Of a stretch of DNA of 64,000 bases, positions 15,593 through 26,262 are shown one piece after another (the stretch's first letter is position 1; each line of letters opens with the position of its first letter). The position numbers were made by a program, and so were the translations under genes. Where the stretch lies: positions 1-64,000 of the forward strand of contig VBOA01000008.1 of assembly GCA_005877695.1 (NCBI GenBank). Reading direction: 5' to 3'. Under the pieces are notes generated by a model that saw nothing but the letters and a program-made list of their open reading frames with translations, was not told the DNA's origin and did not search any database. The stretch comes from Gammaproteobacteria bacterium. Lineage in GTDB: Bacteria > Pseudomonadota > Gammaproteobacteria > Diplorickettsiales > Diplorickettsiaceae.

Positions 15593-16258
15593 ATGACTCA
15601 GCGTTGTATCATCATCGGTATTGCCGGAGCGTCTGCTTCCGGCAAGAGTTTATTGGCCCATACTATCGTCAAAGAATTAGGTTCAGAACAAGTCGCCGTC
15701 ATTTCTGAAGACTCTTATTATAAAGATAATAGTACCATTGCCTTTGAAAAACGTTTGGAAAATAACTATGACCATCCAGATGCATTCGACCATGGCTTAC
15801 TGATTGAACATCTTAAACAATTACAAGCCGGCGAATCGGTTGAAATTCCTATTTATAATCATACCTTGCATATTCGTGAACAACAAACCCGACGTTTAGG
15901 TCCACATAACATTATTGTTTTAGAAGGTATTTTACTGTTTGCTGAAATTTGCTTAAGAGAGCTTATGGATATTCGTATTTATATGGACACCCCACTAGAT
16001 GTTTGTCTAAGTCGTCGTATCAAACGCGATGTCACTGAACGCGGCAGAGAGATTGAAGCAGTTTTAACCCAATATCAACAAACTGTTCGTCCGATGTTTT
16101 CTCAATTTATAGAGCCTTCCAAACATTATGCTGATATCATTGTTCCACGCGGTGGTGAAAATCGGATTGCTATTGAACTTATTAAAGCCAAAATTCGCGA
16201 ATTATTAAATAATTTTAGTAACAAAAGCAAAGAGGAAAATCATGGGTCTGCTAGATAA
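15593..16258 (+). CDS. udk: Uridine kinase
   Basis: The protein has 221 residues from ATG 15593; a TTG 18 bases upstream is also in frame, but the E. coli protein aligns with the ATG start. The P-loop is [11 protein letters not shown] at residues 8-18, followed by EDSYYKD and HPDAFD, typical of uridine/cytidine kinases, and the lid [12 protein letters not shown]. It phosphorylates uridine and cytidine to UMP and CMP in pyrimidine salvage. The last 17 bases overlap the start of fabI, so the two genes are cotranscribed. Confidence 0.93.
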   Translation: MTQRCIIIGIAGASASGKSLLAHTIVKELGSEQVAVISEDSYYKDNSTIAFEKRLENNYDHPDAFDHGLLIEHLKQLQAGESVEIPIYNHTLHIREQQTRRLGPHNIIVLEGILLFAEICLRELMDIRIYMDTPLDVCLSRRIKRDVTERGREIEAVLTQYQQTVRPMFSQFIEPSKHYADIIVPRGGENRIAIELIKAKIRELLNNFSNKSKEENHGSAR

Positions 16259-17060
16259 TAAACGGGCATTGATTGTTGGTTTAGCCAGTGATCGATCGAT
16301 AGCTTACGGAATTGCTGAAGCCATGCATCGTGAAGGCGCAAAACTCGCCTTTACTTACCAAGGTGAAAAACTAAAAGATCGTGTCGAAAAAATGGCGAAT
16401 AAGGACTTTAATTCTGATATTGTCATCCCTTGCGATGTCAGTCGAGATGAAGACATCTCTGAACTTTTCAAACAACTGAATGTTAGCTGGGATGGATTGG
16501 ATATTTTAGTCCATTCAGTGGCTTACGCGCCTGCTGATCAATTACAAGGGGATTACTTCGAACATGTTAACCGCGAAGGTTTTAGAATTGCCCATGATAT
16601 CAGTAGTTACAGCTTAGCCGCCTTAGCAAAAGCTGCTTTTCCGATGATGAAGGATCAAGCCAACGGTGGCGCGATTCTTACACTGAGTTATCTCGGATCC
16701 GAAAAGGCATTACAAAACTATAATATTATGGGTTTAGCCAAGGCAAGTTTAGAGGCTAATGTCCGTTATCTAGCAAATAGCTTAGGGCCAAAACATATCC
16801 GAGTGAATGCCATCTCAGCTGGGCCAATCCGCACGCTTGCAGCGTCTGGAATTTCCGGCTTTCGAAAAATTCTTGCTTATAATGCAGCCGTTACGCCTTT
16901 ACGTCAAAACACCACGATAGAACAAGTAGGAAATACAGCCGCTTTTCTTTGCTCTGATATGGCTTCGGGTATTACGGGTGAAATTATCCATGTCGATGGA
17001 GGATTCCATGCCATTGTGGCTATGGGCGAACCGACTGAAACAACAACATCTGCGAATTAA
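16242..17060 (+). CDS. fabI: Enoyl-[acyl-carrier-protein] reductase (NADH) FabI
   Basis: The protein has 272 residues and the SDR fold. The NADH-binding start is [20 protein letters not shown]. The FabI catalytic pair is in [20 protein letters not shown] (Tyr-x6-Lys). [12 protein letters not shown] forms the substrate-binding loop. It catalyses the last reduction step of fatty-acid elongation in the cytoplasm. AAAGAGGAAAATC precedes its ATG inside the end of udk. Confidence 0.95.
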   Translation: MGLLDNKRALIVGLASDRSIAYGIAEAMHREGAKLAFTYQGEKLKDRVEKMANKDFNSDIVIPCDVSRDEDISELFKQLNVSWDGLDILVHSVAYAPADQLQGDYFEHVNREGFRIAHDISSYSLAALAKAAFPMMKDQANGGAILTLSYLGSEKALQNYNIMGLAKASLEANVRYLANSLGPKHIRVNAISAGPIRTLAASGISGFRKILAYNAAVTPLRQNTTIEQVGNTAAFLCSDMASGITGEIIHVDGGFHAIVAMGEPTETTTSAN

Positions 17061-17139
17061 CACTCCAATTACTGCATAAAAATTCGCATTCTTTCCAGCG
17101 AGTGGTATATTACGCTAACAACATTAACAGGGTCTTGGT

Positions 17140-18393
17140 GTGTTTTGTCCTATCGCTTTATATATAGGTTTGCGTTATACGCGTGCAAAAAAACGCAATC
17201 ATTTTATTTCCTTTATTTCTTTAACATCGATGATCGGGATAGCGCTCGGTGCCATGGTATTGATTACCGTATTATCGGTGATGAATGGTTTTGATGATGC
17301 GATACGCGATCGCATTTTTAATATAGCCACACAAGTCGCTATCACTGCAACCAATGGGCATCCTCTGACAGAAATTACTGCATTAAGACAAAAAGTCTCC
17401 CAACAAGCAGATATTATCGCCAGTGCTCCGTATGCATCCGGACAGGGAATGTTAGTCGATCAAGGACAACCGCATCCCATAATGATAAGCGGTGTGCTTC
17501 CTGAATTAGAAAAAAACGTCTCTGAAATTCCACACAAAATGGTGGAAGGAAATTTCAACTTAGAACCCGGTCACTATAACATTGTATTAGGTGAAGAATT
17601 AGCTTTAAGCTTGGGTATTCAAATAGGAGATAAAGTTAATATCATCACTCCTAGCATTACTCTGACGCCGGTTGGGATTATTCCACGCTTTAAAACTTTT
17701 ACTGTTAGCGGAATTTTCCAAGTCGGCCGAAGTTTCGGATTCGAAAGTAGCATGGCTTACATCGCGTTGAAAGACGCGCAAACTTTATTCCAATTAGGCC
17801 AAGCTGTTACCGGTTTACGTCTAAAATTAAATGATTTATATGCAGCACCCAAAGTTTCGAATGCACTTATTAAAATATTACCCCCTACCTATATGGTAAC
17901 GGATTGGACCAGTACTTTTGGCAGTTTAATGTATGCTATCTCTTTAGAAAAAAGAATGATGTTTTTTATTCTACTTTTATTAATTGCTATCTCCGCATTT
18001 AATTTAGTTTCTTCATTAATGATGGTGGTGACCGATAAGCAATCCGATATCGCCATTTTACGCACTTTGGGTGCAACTCCCAGTACGATTTTAAGTATTT
18101 TTATGGTGCAAGGTTGCGTGATAGGTTTTAGCGGCACTTTACTGGGCTTAATGGGTGGTATTGCATTAGCTTCTCATGTCAGTAACATCTTAAGCTTTAT
18201 TGAACATGCCTTTCATGTACAAATCCTCGCATCTAATGTCTACTTTTTTGTGGATAAATTACCCTCAAAGATTGAAACAGCCGATATTATTCATATCTGT
18301 ATCGCCGCTTTAGGTATGAGTTTATTGGCCACTATCTACCCCGCATTAAAAGCCGCACGCACACTTCCGGCCGAGGCTTTACGCTATGAATAA
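17140..18393 (+). CDS. lolC: Lipoprotein-releasing ABC transporter permease LolC/LolE
   Basis: The protein has 417 residues with a GTG start. The N-terminal motif [20 protein letters not shown] and first membrane helix ([19 protein letters not shown]) are followed by a large periplasmic MacB-like domain and three C-terminal helices, as in LolC/LolE (FtsX/MacB fold). With LolD it extracts lipoproteins from the inner membrane and loads LolA. Only one permease gene is present, as in bacteria with a LolF-type homodimer. It overlaps lolD by 8 bases. Confidence 0.9.
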   Translation: MFCPIALYIGLRYTRAKKRNHFISFISLTSMIGIALGAMVLITVLSVMNGFDDAIRDRIFNIATQVAITATNGHPLTEITALRQKVSQQADIIASAPYASGQGMLVDQGQPHPIMISGVLPELEKNVSEIPHKMVEGNFNLEPGHYNIVLGEELALSLGIQIGDKVNIITPSITLTPVGIIPRFKTFTVSGIFQVGRSFGFESSMAYIALKDAQTLFQLGQAVTGLRLKLNDLYAAPKVSNALIKILPPTYMVTDWTSTFGSLMYAISLEKRMMFFILLLLIAISAFNLVSSLMMVVTDKQSDIAILRTLGATPSTILSIFMVQGCVIGFSGTLLGLMGGIALASHVSNILSFIEHAFHVQILASNVYFFVDKLPSKIETADIIHICIAALGMSLLATIYPALKAARTLPAEALRYE

Positions 18394-19105
18394 AAGATCA
18401 CCTAATCCTTTAGCTGCTCCTAAACAGAATGCTCCGGTATTGACTTGTAATAATTTAAGCAAAACCTTTCATGATGGTTCATTATTTGTAGAAGTACTCA
18501 AACCTATCAATTTTTCTGTGCATGCGCGTGAACGCATTGCCATTGTGGGTCCTTCAGGGGCAGGAAAAAGTACTTTATTACATCTATTGGGTGGATTGGA
18601 TCGACCTAGTTCGGGTGAAATTTTTCTAGCCGGAAAAAATTTAGATCAATTGTCTGAGAACCATCGCAGTCATCTTCGTAATCGTTACCTTGGCTTTATT
18701 TATCAATTTCATCATTTACTACCTGAATTTACTGTATTAGAGAATGCGTGTATTCCATTATTGCTAGCAGGAATCAAGCCATTTTTAGCTCAAAAGAAGG
18801 CACTAAATTTGTTAAAAAAAGTCGGTCTAGTACATCGACAGCATCATAAGCTTGGCGAATTATCAGGTGGAGAACGTCAACGCACTGCCATCGTTAGAGC
18901 ACTGGTAAACAACCCACTTTGCATATTAGCGGACGAGCCCACTGGTAATCTGGATAGCCACACAGCAGAGCAGGTATATCAAACCTTACTTGAGCTTAAT
19001 GAAGAATTTAACACCAGCTTAGTTATTGTCACACATGACCATGGTCTTGCGAGTCGATTGGATCGAACTTTACATATGGAAGACGGCCAGTTAATTTCTA
19101 TTTAA
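18386..19105 (+). CDS. lolD: Lipoprotein-releasing system ATP-binding protein LolD
   Basis: The protein has 239 residues. The ABC ATPase motifs are Walker [10 protein letters not shown], the Q-loop in [11 protein letters not shown], signature [15 protein letters not shown], Walker [13 protein letters not shown], and the switch histidine in [20 protein letters not shown] is specific to LolD. It powers lipoprotein release by the permease encoded just upstream. The gene faces a minus-strand response regulator. Confidence 0.95.
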   Translation: MNKRSPNPLAAPKQNAPVLTCNNLSKTFHDGSLFVEVLKPINFSVHARERIAIVGPSGAGKSTLLHLLGGLDRPSSGEIFLAGKNLDQLSENHRSHLRNRYLGFIYQFHHLLPEFTVLENACIPLLLAGIKPFLAQKKALNLLKKVGLVHRQHHKLGELSGGERQRTAIVRALVNNPLCILADEPTGNLDSHTAEQVYQTLLELNEEFNTSLVIVTHDHGLASRLDRTLHMEDGQLISI

Positions 19106-19139
19106 TAAAGCTTTTATCGATTTTTTATTGTTAATAAGT

Positions 19140-19634
19140 TTAAGTAATTACACCATAGTTCTGTAAAATTTTCTTAAAATCTTTTTTTTGTATGGGCTTT
19201 ATATAGATTACATTAACGCCCAAATCTAAATAATTCTTTTTGAAAGATTTATTTAGCCAACTACTTGTTAATACAATCGGAGTCTTTTGATTGACATTTC
19301 CCTGGTCACTGCGAATTAAGTTAATTAACAAATCGATACTACAATCCGGTAAATTGACATCTAATAAAATAATTTGATAGGGTGAGCTTAATTTGTCCAA
19401 CGCAGTACGTGCAGAATTCACAAATTCAACCATGCAACCCAATTTCTCCAGATTATTTACATTAATTTTTTGACAAATTTGACTAGCATCTACGGATAAA
19501 ACTTTAGATAAAGAGCCGTTCACATTTTTTATTGGTAAGCTTAGCTCTTCTAAAGGCTTTCTTAATACCGGATATAAATTTCCAAAACATTTAATTTTCT
19601 CAACTAGGTTGGTTCGTAACTTCAAAATTGACAT
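19140..19634 (-). CDS. Diverged response-regulator receiver protein
   Basis: With the ATG at 19634, chosen because GGAGAAG lies 8 bases upstream, the product has 164 residues; a longer in-frame reading reaches 19727 but lacks a ribosome site. The receiver domain covers residues 50-160: KVLSVDAS for the acidic pocket, the phospho-acceptor in QIILLDVNLPD, SS in PIVLTSSWLN and the Lys in NVIYIKPIQ. No output domain is present. No kinase is adjacent; like the gene at 11800-12396 it is an orphan. Confidence 0.75.
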   Translation of the reverse strand: MSILKLRTNLVEKIKCFGNLYPVLRKPLEELSLPIKNVNGSLSKVLSVDASQICQKINVNNLEKLGCMVEFVNSARTALDKLSSPYQIILLDVNLPDCSIDLLINLIRSDQGNVNQKTPIVLTSSWLNKSFKKNYLDLGVNVIYIKPIQKKDFKKILQNYGVIT

Positions 19635-19734
19635 TATTCTTCTCCATAAATTAGCAATTGTTTTATTTTCCATCGCTATAATCATTGAACAAGCCTGGTC
19701 ATTACCTACAACGAACGACCACTCCAAAAATTAA

Positions 19735-20298
19735 GTTAATCTTGTAATCCATTTTTAGCCTCAACAATAGTAATTTTAAAGAAGTTAAGTGTAATTTGGG
19801 TCCAATCTACATCCGCTATTTTAAATAAAAGCAACTGTTACTATCCACACCAGGAAAGATATTCGTTATAATGGATGCAGTTAACTTATTTACTTTCTTA
19901 AAATTAAATGATGTCTATAAAATAATAGTAGATAATAGCGTAAGCCGTGAAATATCAAACTTAAATTTAAAAAAAGTAAAACTACTATTAACAATCCATC
20001 TTTTTATATCAAGGATATTTTAAAGACAGCATTAAAAAATTTTCAGAACTATTTGGTTAAACATTGGCCATAAAATATTAATATGCGTAAACTCTAACGT
20101 TGAAATTGCAAAATTAATATTCTTGGTCAGTGAGCCTTACCATTTTAAGTTTTTTTAACTTTATTTTTAAATACAGCAAAGAATTTACATATTATAGAAG
20201 CACCTTTAATAAAAAATAATTTTTGTTTATTAAGTCATTTATAAAGACTAAATATTATCTTAATAGATATTTTATGTCAAATTTAGTAAAGGAAGATA
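19735..20298. other. Gene-poor AT-rich stretch upstream of an S24-like regulator
   Basis: No conserved gene is recognised. One small plus-strand frame, ATG 19871 to TAA 20021-20023 (50 residues, starting MDAVNLFTFL), is open and preceded by AGGAAAG 21 bases upstream, too far for a good ribosome site. The rest is AT-rich and probably holds the promoter of the regulator at 20299, whose ribosome site GGAAG precedes its ATG. Confidence 0.35.
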
Positions 20299-21027
20299 AT
20301 GAAAAAGAATCCTAAATTCATAAAAGAAAAAAACGCCATTTTGTTAATGGAAATTCACGAACGAGCTAATCGATTAAGGTATTTGCGTAAATTGTCGCAT
20401 CTTTCGATGAAGGAATTTGCCCGACATTGTAATCTCGGCTTAACCACAATTAATTATTGGGAACAAGGCTATAGTAGTGTCACTGAAAGAGGTGCACAAA
20501 AAGTCTGCAAAGCAATGCGCGAAGAAGGAATAGAATGTACCGTAATCTGGTTAATGACAGGCTATGGTGAACCGCCAAAAGTAACTGATTCGAGTAAACT
20601 TTCCAAGTTAAATTATAAAAACCTTGAATCGTTATCTCGAATCTCTATCAATGAAAAAAAGTCTGATTATCCGATGGAAAACAGTGAGATTAATGCAGAA
20701 TTAGCGCTTTTTAAAAAGAATTACCCTGAACACCTGATATATCTCATTGATAATGAAAGTATGAAACCACTTTTTGCTCCAGGGGATCTTGTGGCAGGAA
20801 AAAAATTAACTGATAAAAATATGGAGCTAGCGAACGGTGCGGACTGTATTGTTGAACTTGAAGGAAAAGAATTGTTGATTAGACGCGTAAAAATTGCTCA
20901 CGCTGTTAATAGTTATGATCTTTATGTTATTAATTCGGATGCTTCCTTAGAGTTTCCTCCCTTACGCAATATCAAACTACTCTCTTTAGCACCCATCATC
21001 CGGGTCTGGAAACCGGTTAAATTTTAA
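20299..21027 (+). CDS. XRE-family regulator with S24-like C-terminal domain
   Basis: The protein has 242 residues. The helix-turn-helix (about 25-60) is RLRYLRKLSHLSMKEFARHC followed by LGLTTINYWEQG. The C-terminal LexA/CI-like domain (about 135-240) includes DNESMKPLFAPGDLV, which keeps the Ser of the peptidase motif. The usual catalytic Lys position appears to be Arg (LLIRRVKI), so autocleavage is doubtful. Phage repressor-like regulators of this kind are frequent in Legionella and Coxiella. It converges with ftsB. Confidence 0.75.
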   Translation: MKKNPKFIKEKNAILLMEIHERANRLRYLRKLSHLSMKEFARHCNLGLTTINYWEQGYSSVTERGAQKVCKAMREEGIECTVIWLMTGYGEPPKVTDSSKLSKLNYKNLESLSRISINEKKSDYPMENSEINAELALFKKNYPEHLIYLIDNESMKPLFAPGDLVAGKKLTDKNMELANGADCIVELEGKELLIRRVKIAHAVNSYDLYVINSDASLEFPPLRNIKLLSLAPIIRVWKPVKF

Positions 21028-21338
21028 TGTGGAGTTTTTTGCTTATTCCTTTCCGGCTTATCTACTAGCATGTAAAATAACTCATTAGGTTTTACCATAT
21101 TCAGGTCATTACGCGCATGTGCTTCCAATGCGACTTTCCCCGATTTAAGATCCTTAATTTCAGCTATCATCGCCATATTCCGTTGGCTAAGTTGTGTATT
21201 CTCTTTCAATTGCTGAGCAATTTGTTTTTTAAGTTGATGCGCCCGCCACACACCGTCTTGTACAAACCATAGTTTGTACTGCAAACTTAAAAAAAGCACA
21301 GTCAAAATAACTATAAGGGGTTTCATCAAATTAATCAT
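21024..21338 (-). CDS. ftsB: Cell division protein FtsB
   Basis: The protein has 104 residues. A single N-terminal membrane helix ([19 protein letters not shown]) is followed by a coiled coil ([19 protein letters not shown]) and the conserved end [20 protein letters not shown]. This is the standard FtsB/DivIC layout next to eno in gammaproteobacteria. It forms the FtsQBL complex that activates septal cell-wall synthesis. It overlaps eno by 8 bases. Confidence 0.92.
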   Translation of the reverse strand: MINLMKPLIVILTVLFLSLQYKLWFVQDGVWRAHQLKKQIAQQLKENTQLSQRNMAMIAEIKDLKSGKVALEAHARNDLNMVKPNELFYMLVDKPERNKQKTPH

Positions 21339-22638
21339 TTAAAAAGCGTGAAAAAACCGATTTCCCTGCATAACTTACTTTATTATTTCTTGCGAGCTCA
21401 GCTTCAATTCGTAACAAACGATTGTATTTAGCCGTTCGATCTGTACGACAAACGGAGCCCGTTTTTATCTGACCTACTCCTGTACCCACTGCTAAATCGG
21501 CTATTGTGGTATCTTCTGTTTCACCAGAACGATGAGAAACAATTGAAGCATAGTGAGCTTGCTTTGCTAGCGAAATGACCTCTAAGGTTTCACTGACTGT
21601 TCCAATCTGGTTCAATTTAATAAGAATAGCATTAGCCAATTTTTTAGCTATTCCCTGCTGGAATAAAAGCGGATTAGTCACAAATAAATCATCCCCGACA
21701 AGTTGAATTCGTTGACCCAAACGCTGTGTTAGCTGTATCCAACCAAATTCATCTGATTCGGCCATACCATCTTCTATGCTAATAATAGGATATTGTTGGA
21801 CTAAATGCTCTAAATAAGTAATCCATTGTTCAGCATTTAGTTTTTTATTTTCTAAGCAATATTTTTCTTGATAATAAAATTCATTACTGGCTGCATCTAA
21901 ACCCAAATAAATATCCTTACCTGGTTTATATCCGGCTTGCTCAATAGCCACTAAAATACTTTCAATCGCCTCTTGATGGGATTGAAAATTCGGAGCAAAA
22001 CCACCTTCATCACCCACATTAGTATTGAATCCTTGTTTCTTTAAATAGGATTTTAAACAATGAAAAGTCTCAACCCCCCAACGTAAAGCTTCACTAAACG
22101 TAGGTGCACCCAAGGGTAAAATCATAAATTCCTGGATAGCTAATAAATTATCAGCATGTACCCCGCCATTGATAATATTCATCTGTGGTACTGGCATGAG
22201 GTATTTTTCGGGTCTTTGCCCCATAAGCTCTGCAATGTGAACATACAGTGCTTGGCCATGCGCTAATGCCGCAGCTTTCAGCAAACTTAAGGAAACCCCC
22301 AAAATAGCATTCGCACCTAAATTTCCTTTATTCTCCGTTCCATCCAGTTCTTTTAAAAGTTGATCTAAGGATTTTTGGTCAGAAATATCGTTTCCAATTA
22401 AACTCTTTCGGATAGGTCCTAGAATATTTTGGATCGCTAATAAAACCCCTTTACCTTGGTATCGACTCGATCTATCGGTATCTCTTAATTCTAAAGCTTC
22501 TTTTGAACCCGTCGATGCACCCGATGGAACACTGGCATCTGCTTTCAAGCCTGAATCCAAAATAAGCTCCACGGCAATCGTGGGATTAGCTCGTGAATCT
22601 AAAATTTCATACGCATTAATTTCAGCAATTTTTGGCAT
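21331..22638 (-). CDS. eno: Enolase
   Basis: The protein has 435 residues, full length. Conserved parts include [28 protein letters not shown], the catalytic acid region [22 protein letters not shown], and [19 protein letters not shown]. It converts 2-phosphoglycerate to phosphoenolpyruvate with magnesium and is often part of the RNA degradosome. It sits between kdsA (9 bp upstream) and ftsB (overlap), one operon. Confidence 0.97.
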   Translation of the reverse strand: MPKIAEINAYEILDSRANPTIAVELILDSGLKADASVPSGASTGSKEALELRDTDRSSRYQGKGVLLAIQNILGPIRKSLIGNDISDQKSLDQLLKELDGTENKGNLGANAILGVSLSLLKAAALAHGQALYVHIAELMGQRPEKYLMPVPQMNIINGGVHADNLLAIQEFMILPLGAPTFSEALRWGVETFHCLKSYLKKQGFNTNVGDEGGFAPNFQSHQEAIESILVAIEQAGYKPGKDIYLGLDAASNEFYYQEKYCLENKKLNAEQWITYLEHLVQQYPIISIEDGMAESDEFGWIQLTQRLGQRIQLVGDDLFVTNPLLFQQGIAKKLANAILIKLNQIGTVSETLEVISLAKQAHYASIVSHRSGETEDTTIADLAVGTGVGQIKTGSVCRTDRTAKYNRLLRIEAELARNNKVSYAGKSVFSRFLND

Positions 22639-22647
22639 ACGTCCTAC

Positions 22648-23487
22648 CTAAAGCGTTGTTTCAATTAAGTTAGTTTTTTTTATGGTTTTATCAATTTCTT
22701 GTAAACTTGCTAATAGTTCAGCTATTTTTTTTAATGGCCAAGAATTTGGTCCATCACTTAATGCTTTTTCTGGATTAGGATGAGTTTCCATAAAAAGGCC
22801 AGAAATCCCTGCCGCTACCGCTGCACGTGCTAATACCGGAATAAATTCACGCTGTCCTCCCGACGATTGCCCTTGACCTCCTGGTAATTGTACCGAATGT
22901 GTGGCATCAAACACGACTGGACATCGTGTTACACGCATGATGGCTAATGAACGCATATCAGAAACCAGATTATTGTATCCGAAGGACACACCACGCTCGC
23001 AGACCATAATGACTGCATCAGTAACTTGACGTGCTTTCTCGACGACATATTGCATATCCCATGGCGAAAGAAACTGGCCTTTTTTAATATTAACAGGTAA
23101 ACCTTGTTGAGCGACTTTTTTAATAAAATTAGTTTGTCGACATAAGAATGCAGGAGTTTGTAAAATATCAACGACGCTAGACACTTCATGTAAAGGAGTA
23201 TCTTCATGAACATCGGTGACTATCGCAACGCCCAGTTCCTTTTTTACTTTGGCTAGAATACGCAGTCCTTCTTCAATACCCAACCCTCGAAAACTTTTAG
23301 CAGAAGAACGGTTAGCCTTGTCAAAGGAGGATTTATAAATAAAAGGTAAATTCAATTTTTCAGTTATTTCCTTCAACTGACCCGCAGTATCCATAGCCAA
23401 TTGTTCACTTTCCACGACACAAGGCCCTGCCATAACAAATAAAGGCTTATCAATACCCACTTCAAAATTTAGTAATTTCATAATCAT
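22648..23487 (-). CDS. kdsA: 3-deoxy-8-phosphooctulonate synthase KdsA
   Basis: The protein has 279 residues. Conserved parts are [61 protein letters not shown] (read in two overlapping pieces) and [13 protein letters not shown]. It condenses arabinose 5-phosphate with phosphoenolpyruvate to make Kdo 8-phosphate for lipid A core synthesis. Initiation could be at the second Met (MKLLNFEVG), which fits the family better. It is followed by eno at 9 bp. Confidence 0.95.
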   Translation of the reverse strand: MIMKLLNFEVGIDKPLFVMAGPCVVESEQLAMDTAGQLKEITEKLNLPFIYKSSFDKANRSSAKSFRGLGIEEGLRILAKVKKELGVAIVTDVHEDTPLHEVSSVVDILQTPAFLCRQTNFIKKVAQQGLPVNIKKGQFLSPWDMQYVVEKARQVTDAVIMVCERGVSFGYNNLVSDMRSLAIMRVTRCPVVFDATHSVQLPGGQGQSSGGQREFIPVLARAAVAAGISGLFMETHPNPEKALSDGPNSWPLKKIAELLASLQEIDKTIKKTNLIETTL

Positions 23488-23669
23488 AAGAACAAAATTA
23501 AAGGCCCATAGTTTACTCTGAAATTTAATGAAGTCCTACCCCTTAGCAATATGAATATCCTTTAAAAGCAGTTGAATAGTAGCCATTTAAAAGATTAATT
23601 ATTTAAAAAAATATTTTCAAAAAAATTTATTTTGATGTTAATATAGTAAAAAATAATAAGGCGGATGAT

Positions 23670-24671
23670 ATGCGGTTTAAATTTAAAAATTTTTTTCGAA
23701 AAACAAGTTTATGGAAAAAAATTCCAAGGGAAAAAAGAAAAAAAATTAAAGCCTTGGAAAATAAAAATACATTGAGCACTCAAATTACAGAACCGTGTAA
23801 AACATTAGTTTCTTATCCCGAAGCTACTTTTTACTCCGTTGAGAATCTTTTAAAAATAATCTATATTAACTTTGTCTACCTTGAAATTATTTATTTTCAT
23901 CACCAAACCAATAAAATCGATTTTTGTTTACAAGCCATACAAAAAAATCCAATTTTAACTGAAACTTTTCAACTAAGTTACAACGAATTTCGAGCAAAAT
24001 TTGATACTCTTCGGCTCATAAGTAAAGATCAAGGTGAAAATTTCACACTTGCCTTAAGTCGACAACCTGGATTTTTTTCGATGTTAACTCATTTTTTTGA
24101 ATTACTTCCTTTACCCTTCTCAGCACTTGGAGGAATCATACGGATTGGGATCAACGAAATAAACAAAAGACATAAAATTTATGAATCTAAAAAATTATTA
24201 AATTATTGTATTACCAATGAGAATTTTACCAAGGTAGTCAGTCTTTTATTTAGCTATATTCTTATAAAAAATCTATCTAAAATAGAAGATCTAGATCATT
24301 CTATCCAAAAGAATTTTTCAATTTTTTGGGAAATTTTAAAAGAACAAGCTGAACAATTTGGAAATAAACCAAGCTTTCCCGAAAATATAGAAAAAATTTG
24401 GGCTTATTGTTTTTGTCTTTTTGAACTTGCAGTATATAACCATTCAAACCTAAATACTTCTGAAGCATTACTGGACTCTCAACAAAAAAACTTAATTAAC
24501 CAAACCCACCCATTTTGCGGAACAAATTTTTTTGATCCCAAAAAATTTCCATCTTTACCTATCCAACCATTTCCTACTATGAATACCATAAGCAAATTTT
24601 GGGAAAATAAAACTTATCATGATAAGGCTATTATATATGAATCTAAAATGAGGCCCGCTTTACCTGCATAA
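23670..24671 (+). CDS. Hypothetical protein, 333 aa, possible effector
   Basis: I recognise no family. A very basic N-terminus (first 30 residues with many Lys/Arg) is followed by a mostly helical body with aromatic-rich segments (IYINFVYLEIIYFHHQTN, FFELLPLPFSALGGII) and a proline-rich end. There is no signal peptide or clear membrane span. It is isolated, low in GC and inserted between kdsA and the converging ccmC, places where gammaproteobacteria do not have a conserved gene. AAGGCGGAT precedes ATG 23670. A secreted effector is possible but not shown. Confidence 0.55.
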   Translation: MRFKFKNFFRKTSLWKKIPREKRKKIKALENKNTLSTQITEPCKTLVSYPEATFYSVENLLKIIYINFVYLEIIYFHHQTNKIDFCLQAIQKNPILTETFQLSYNEFRAKFDTLRLISKDQGENFTLALSRQPGFFSMLTHFFELLPLPFSALGGIIRIGINEINKRHKIYESKKLLNYCITNENFTKVVSLLFSYILIKNLSKIEDLDHSIQKNFSIFWEILKEQAEQFGNKPSFPENIEKIWAYCFCLFELAVYNHSNLNTSEALLDSQQKNLINQTHPFCGTNFFDPKKFPSLPIQPFPTMNTISKFWENKTYHDKAIIYESKMRPALPA

Positions 24672-24691
24672 CTACCAATAACCAGCTTAGT

Positions 24692-25411
24692 TCAATTGAT
24701 ATAGTATTCTAATATTTCACAACGAATATGTAATAGTAAAACGATGCAATAATAACTAAGGAATGCCATCATCATCGATAACAAGGGATAAAGCATAGAA
24801 GACTCAATTAATGAAGGGCTTAAAAAATGCAATGTAGCGCCTTGATGAAGTGTGTTCCACCAATAGACTGAGTAATGAATAATGGGGATATTTGCTAAAC
24901 CCAACATAAGCAAGATTGCAGTAGCTTGTGCCGCAATATGACGTTCAGGAATTGCGGAGCGTAAAGCAATAACACCAAGATATAAAAATAATAAAATAAG
25001 CTCCGAGGTTAAACGTGCATCCCAAACCCACCAAGCCCCCCACATAGGTTTAGCCCAAACACTTCCTGTCAATAATGCTAAGAAAGTAAACCAAGAACCT
25101 AAATAAACACTCCCAGAAACGATTAATTCTGCTAATTTGATACGATAAATTAAACCTATAATTGAGAAAACTGCCATAATAAAATAAATAAACAATGATA
25201 AAAATGCACTCGGAACATGCACATAAATAATACGAAAAGCATCTCCTTGTTGATAATCTGCAGGAGCAAAGTATAAGCCACCCACAACACCATAAACTCC
25301 AAAAATTAATAAAGATAAGCCAAAAATGGGCACCAAGTAGTTTGACAATGCATAAAAATGATGGACTGCAATATATCGGAAAATTTTGTTTCTTTTTTTT
25401 AGTCTGGACAT
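24692..25411 (-). CDS. ccmC: Haem exporter protein CcmC
   Basis: The protein has 239 residues and six membrane helices. The tryptophan-rich motif WGAWWVWDARLTSELILLF and the paired histidines (YVHVPSAFL and IIHYSVYWWNTLHQG) are those of CcmC, which loads haem onto CcmE. It is the last of ccmABC here; ccmD and ccmE do not follow, and a hypothetical gene converges 20 bp away. CcmB lies 161 bp upstream. Confidence 0.94.
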   Translation of the reverse strand: MSRLKKRNKIFRYIAVHHFYALSNYLVPIFGLSLLIFGVYGVVGGLYFAPADYQQGDAFRIIYVHVPSAFLSLFIYFIMAVFSIIGLIYRIKLAELIVSGSVYLGSWFTFLALLTGSVWAKPMWGAWWVWDARLTSELILLFLYLGVIALRSAIPERHIAAQATAILLMLGLANIPIIHYSVYWWNTLHQGATLHFLSPSLIESSMLYPLLSMMMAFLSYYCIVLLLHIRCEILEYYIN

Positions 25412-25572
25412 TTTTTATTCCTTTTGAATGACAATATAAACAAAAATTGTAGTACAAAGAATGGTTACTGACAGCAATTGAATGTTTGGCAAATGCCTAG
25501 CATTTTTGGAGTTTGCTTACAATAACAACCCTAGTAAATTGGAACACAGACAAAATTCAAGTATGAAGCGTA

Positions 25573-26262
25573 TCAGGAAAAAGCAATACCAAAACGCAAT
25601 ATTTTACTAATAATCACCGGAGCTAAACTCATACTTAAAATCATCAACACCCCTAGCCAAGCTAAAGGGCCACCGACTGATAATCCCATGCTTGCTAAGC
25701 TAACTGCGCTACTCGCAAAAATTAACACTGGAATGTAAAATGGAATGATTATCAGTACTATTAATAACCCACTCTGTCGAAGACCTAAAGTTAAAGCTCG
25801 CGCAATACCTCCCAAAAAAATTAATGTGGGCGTTCCCAATAGAATGGTGAAATATAAAGTCTTTAACGCTATGCCGGGAATAAACAAACACAGACTCAAA
25901 ATAGGCGTCATAAGCAATAAGGAGGCGCACAAAGTTAAACAAAATACCAGTAATTTAATAAATAGCACGAAACTAAGTTCATTAGGAAGCAAAATAAGCT
26001 GTTCTAAATCTCCCTCTTTCCAATCATTTTGAAAAAGTTGATCTAACATTAATAAAACTAAAAATAACACGACTACCCAAAAAATCCCAGCCGATATTTT
26101 TTTTAATAAAAAAGGGTCGGCGCTTAAACTTAAAGGAAATAATACTATCGCTAAAATTAAAAATAATATTGGATAAATTAATTCTTGATAATTACGAAAA
26201 ATAGCTAATGCCTCACAACGAAAGTTGATAATAAACTTTAAAAAAAAACTATCATTTAACAT
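25573..26262 (-). CDS. ccmB: Haem exporter protein CcmB
   Basis: The protein has 229 residues with six membrane helices. The segment LEQLILLPNELSFVLFIKLL and the glycine-rich LLGTPTLIFLGGIARALTLG match CcmB, the membrane part of the CcmAB ABC transporter that releases holo-CcmE for haem delivery. It overlaps the end of ccmA by 7 bases. Confidence 0.92.
   Translation of the reverse strand: MLNDSFFLKFIINFRCEALAIFRNYQELIYPILFLILAIVLFPLSLSADPFLLKKISAGIFWVVVLFLVLLMLDQLFQNDWKEGDLEQLILLPNELSFVLFIKLLVFCLTLCASLLLMTPILSLCLFIPGIALKTLYFTILLGTPTLIFLGGIARALTLGLRQSGLLIVLIIIPFYIPVLIFASSAVSLASMGLSVGGPLAWLGVLMILSMSLAPVIISKILRFGIAFS

Noticed and set aside
23580..23640. PmrA-box-like TTAA repeats upstream of the 23670 gene
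   Set aside because: TTAA half-sites occur, but with 2-bp and 10-bp spacing instead of 5 bp, as expected by chance in AT-rich DNA.
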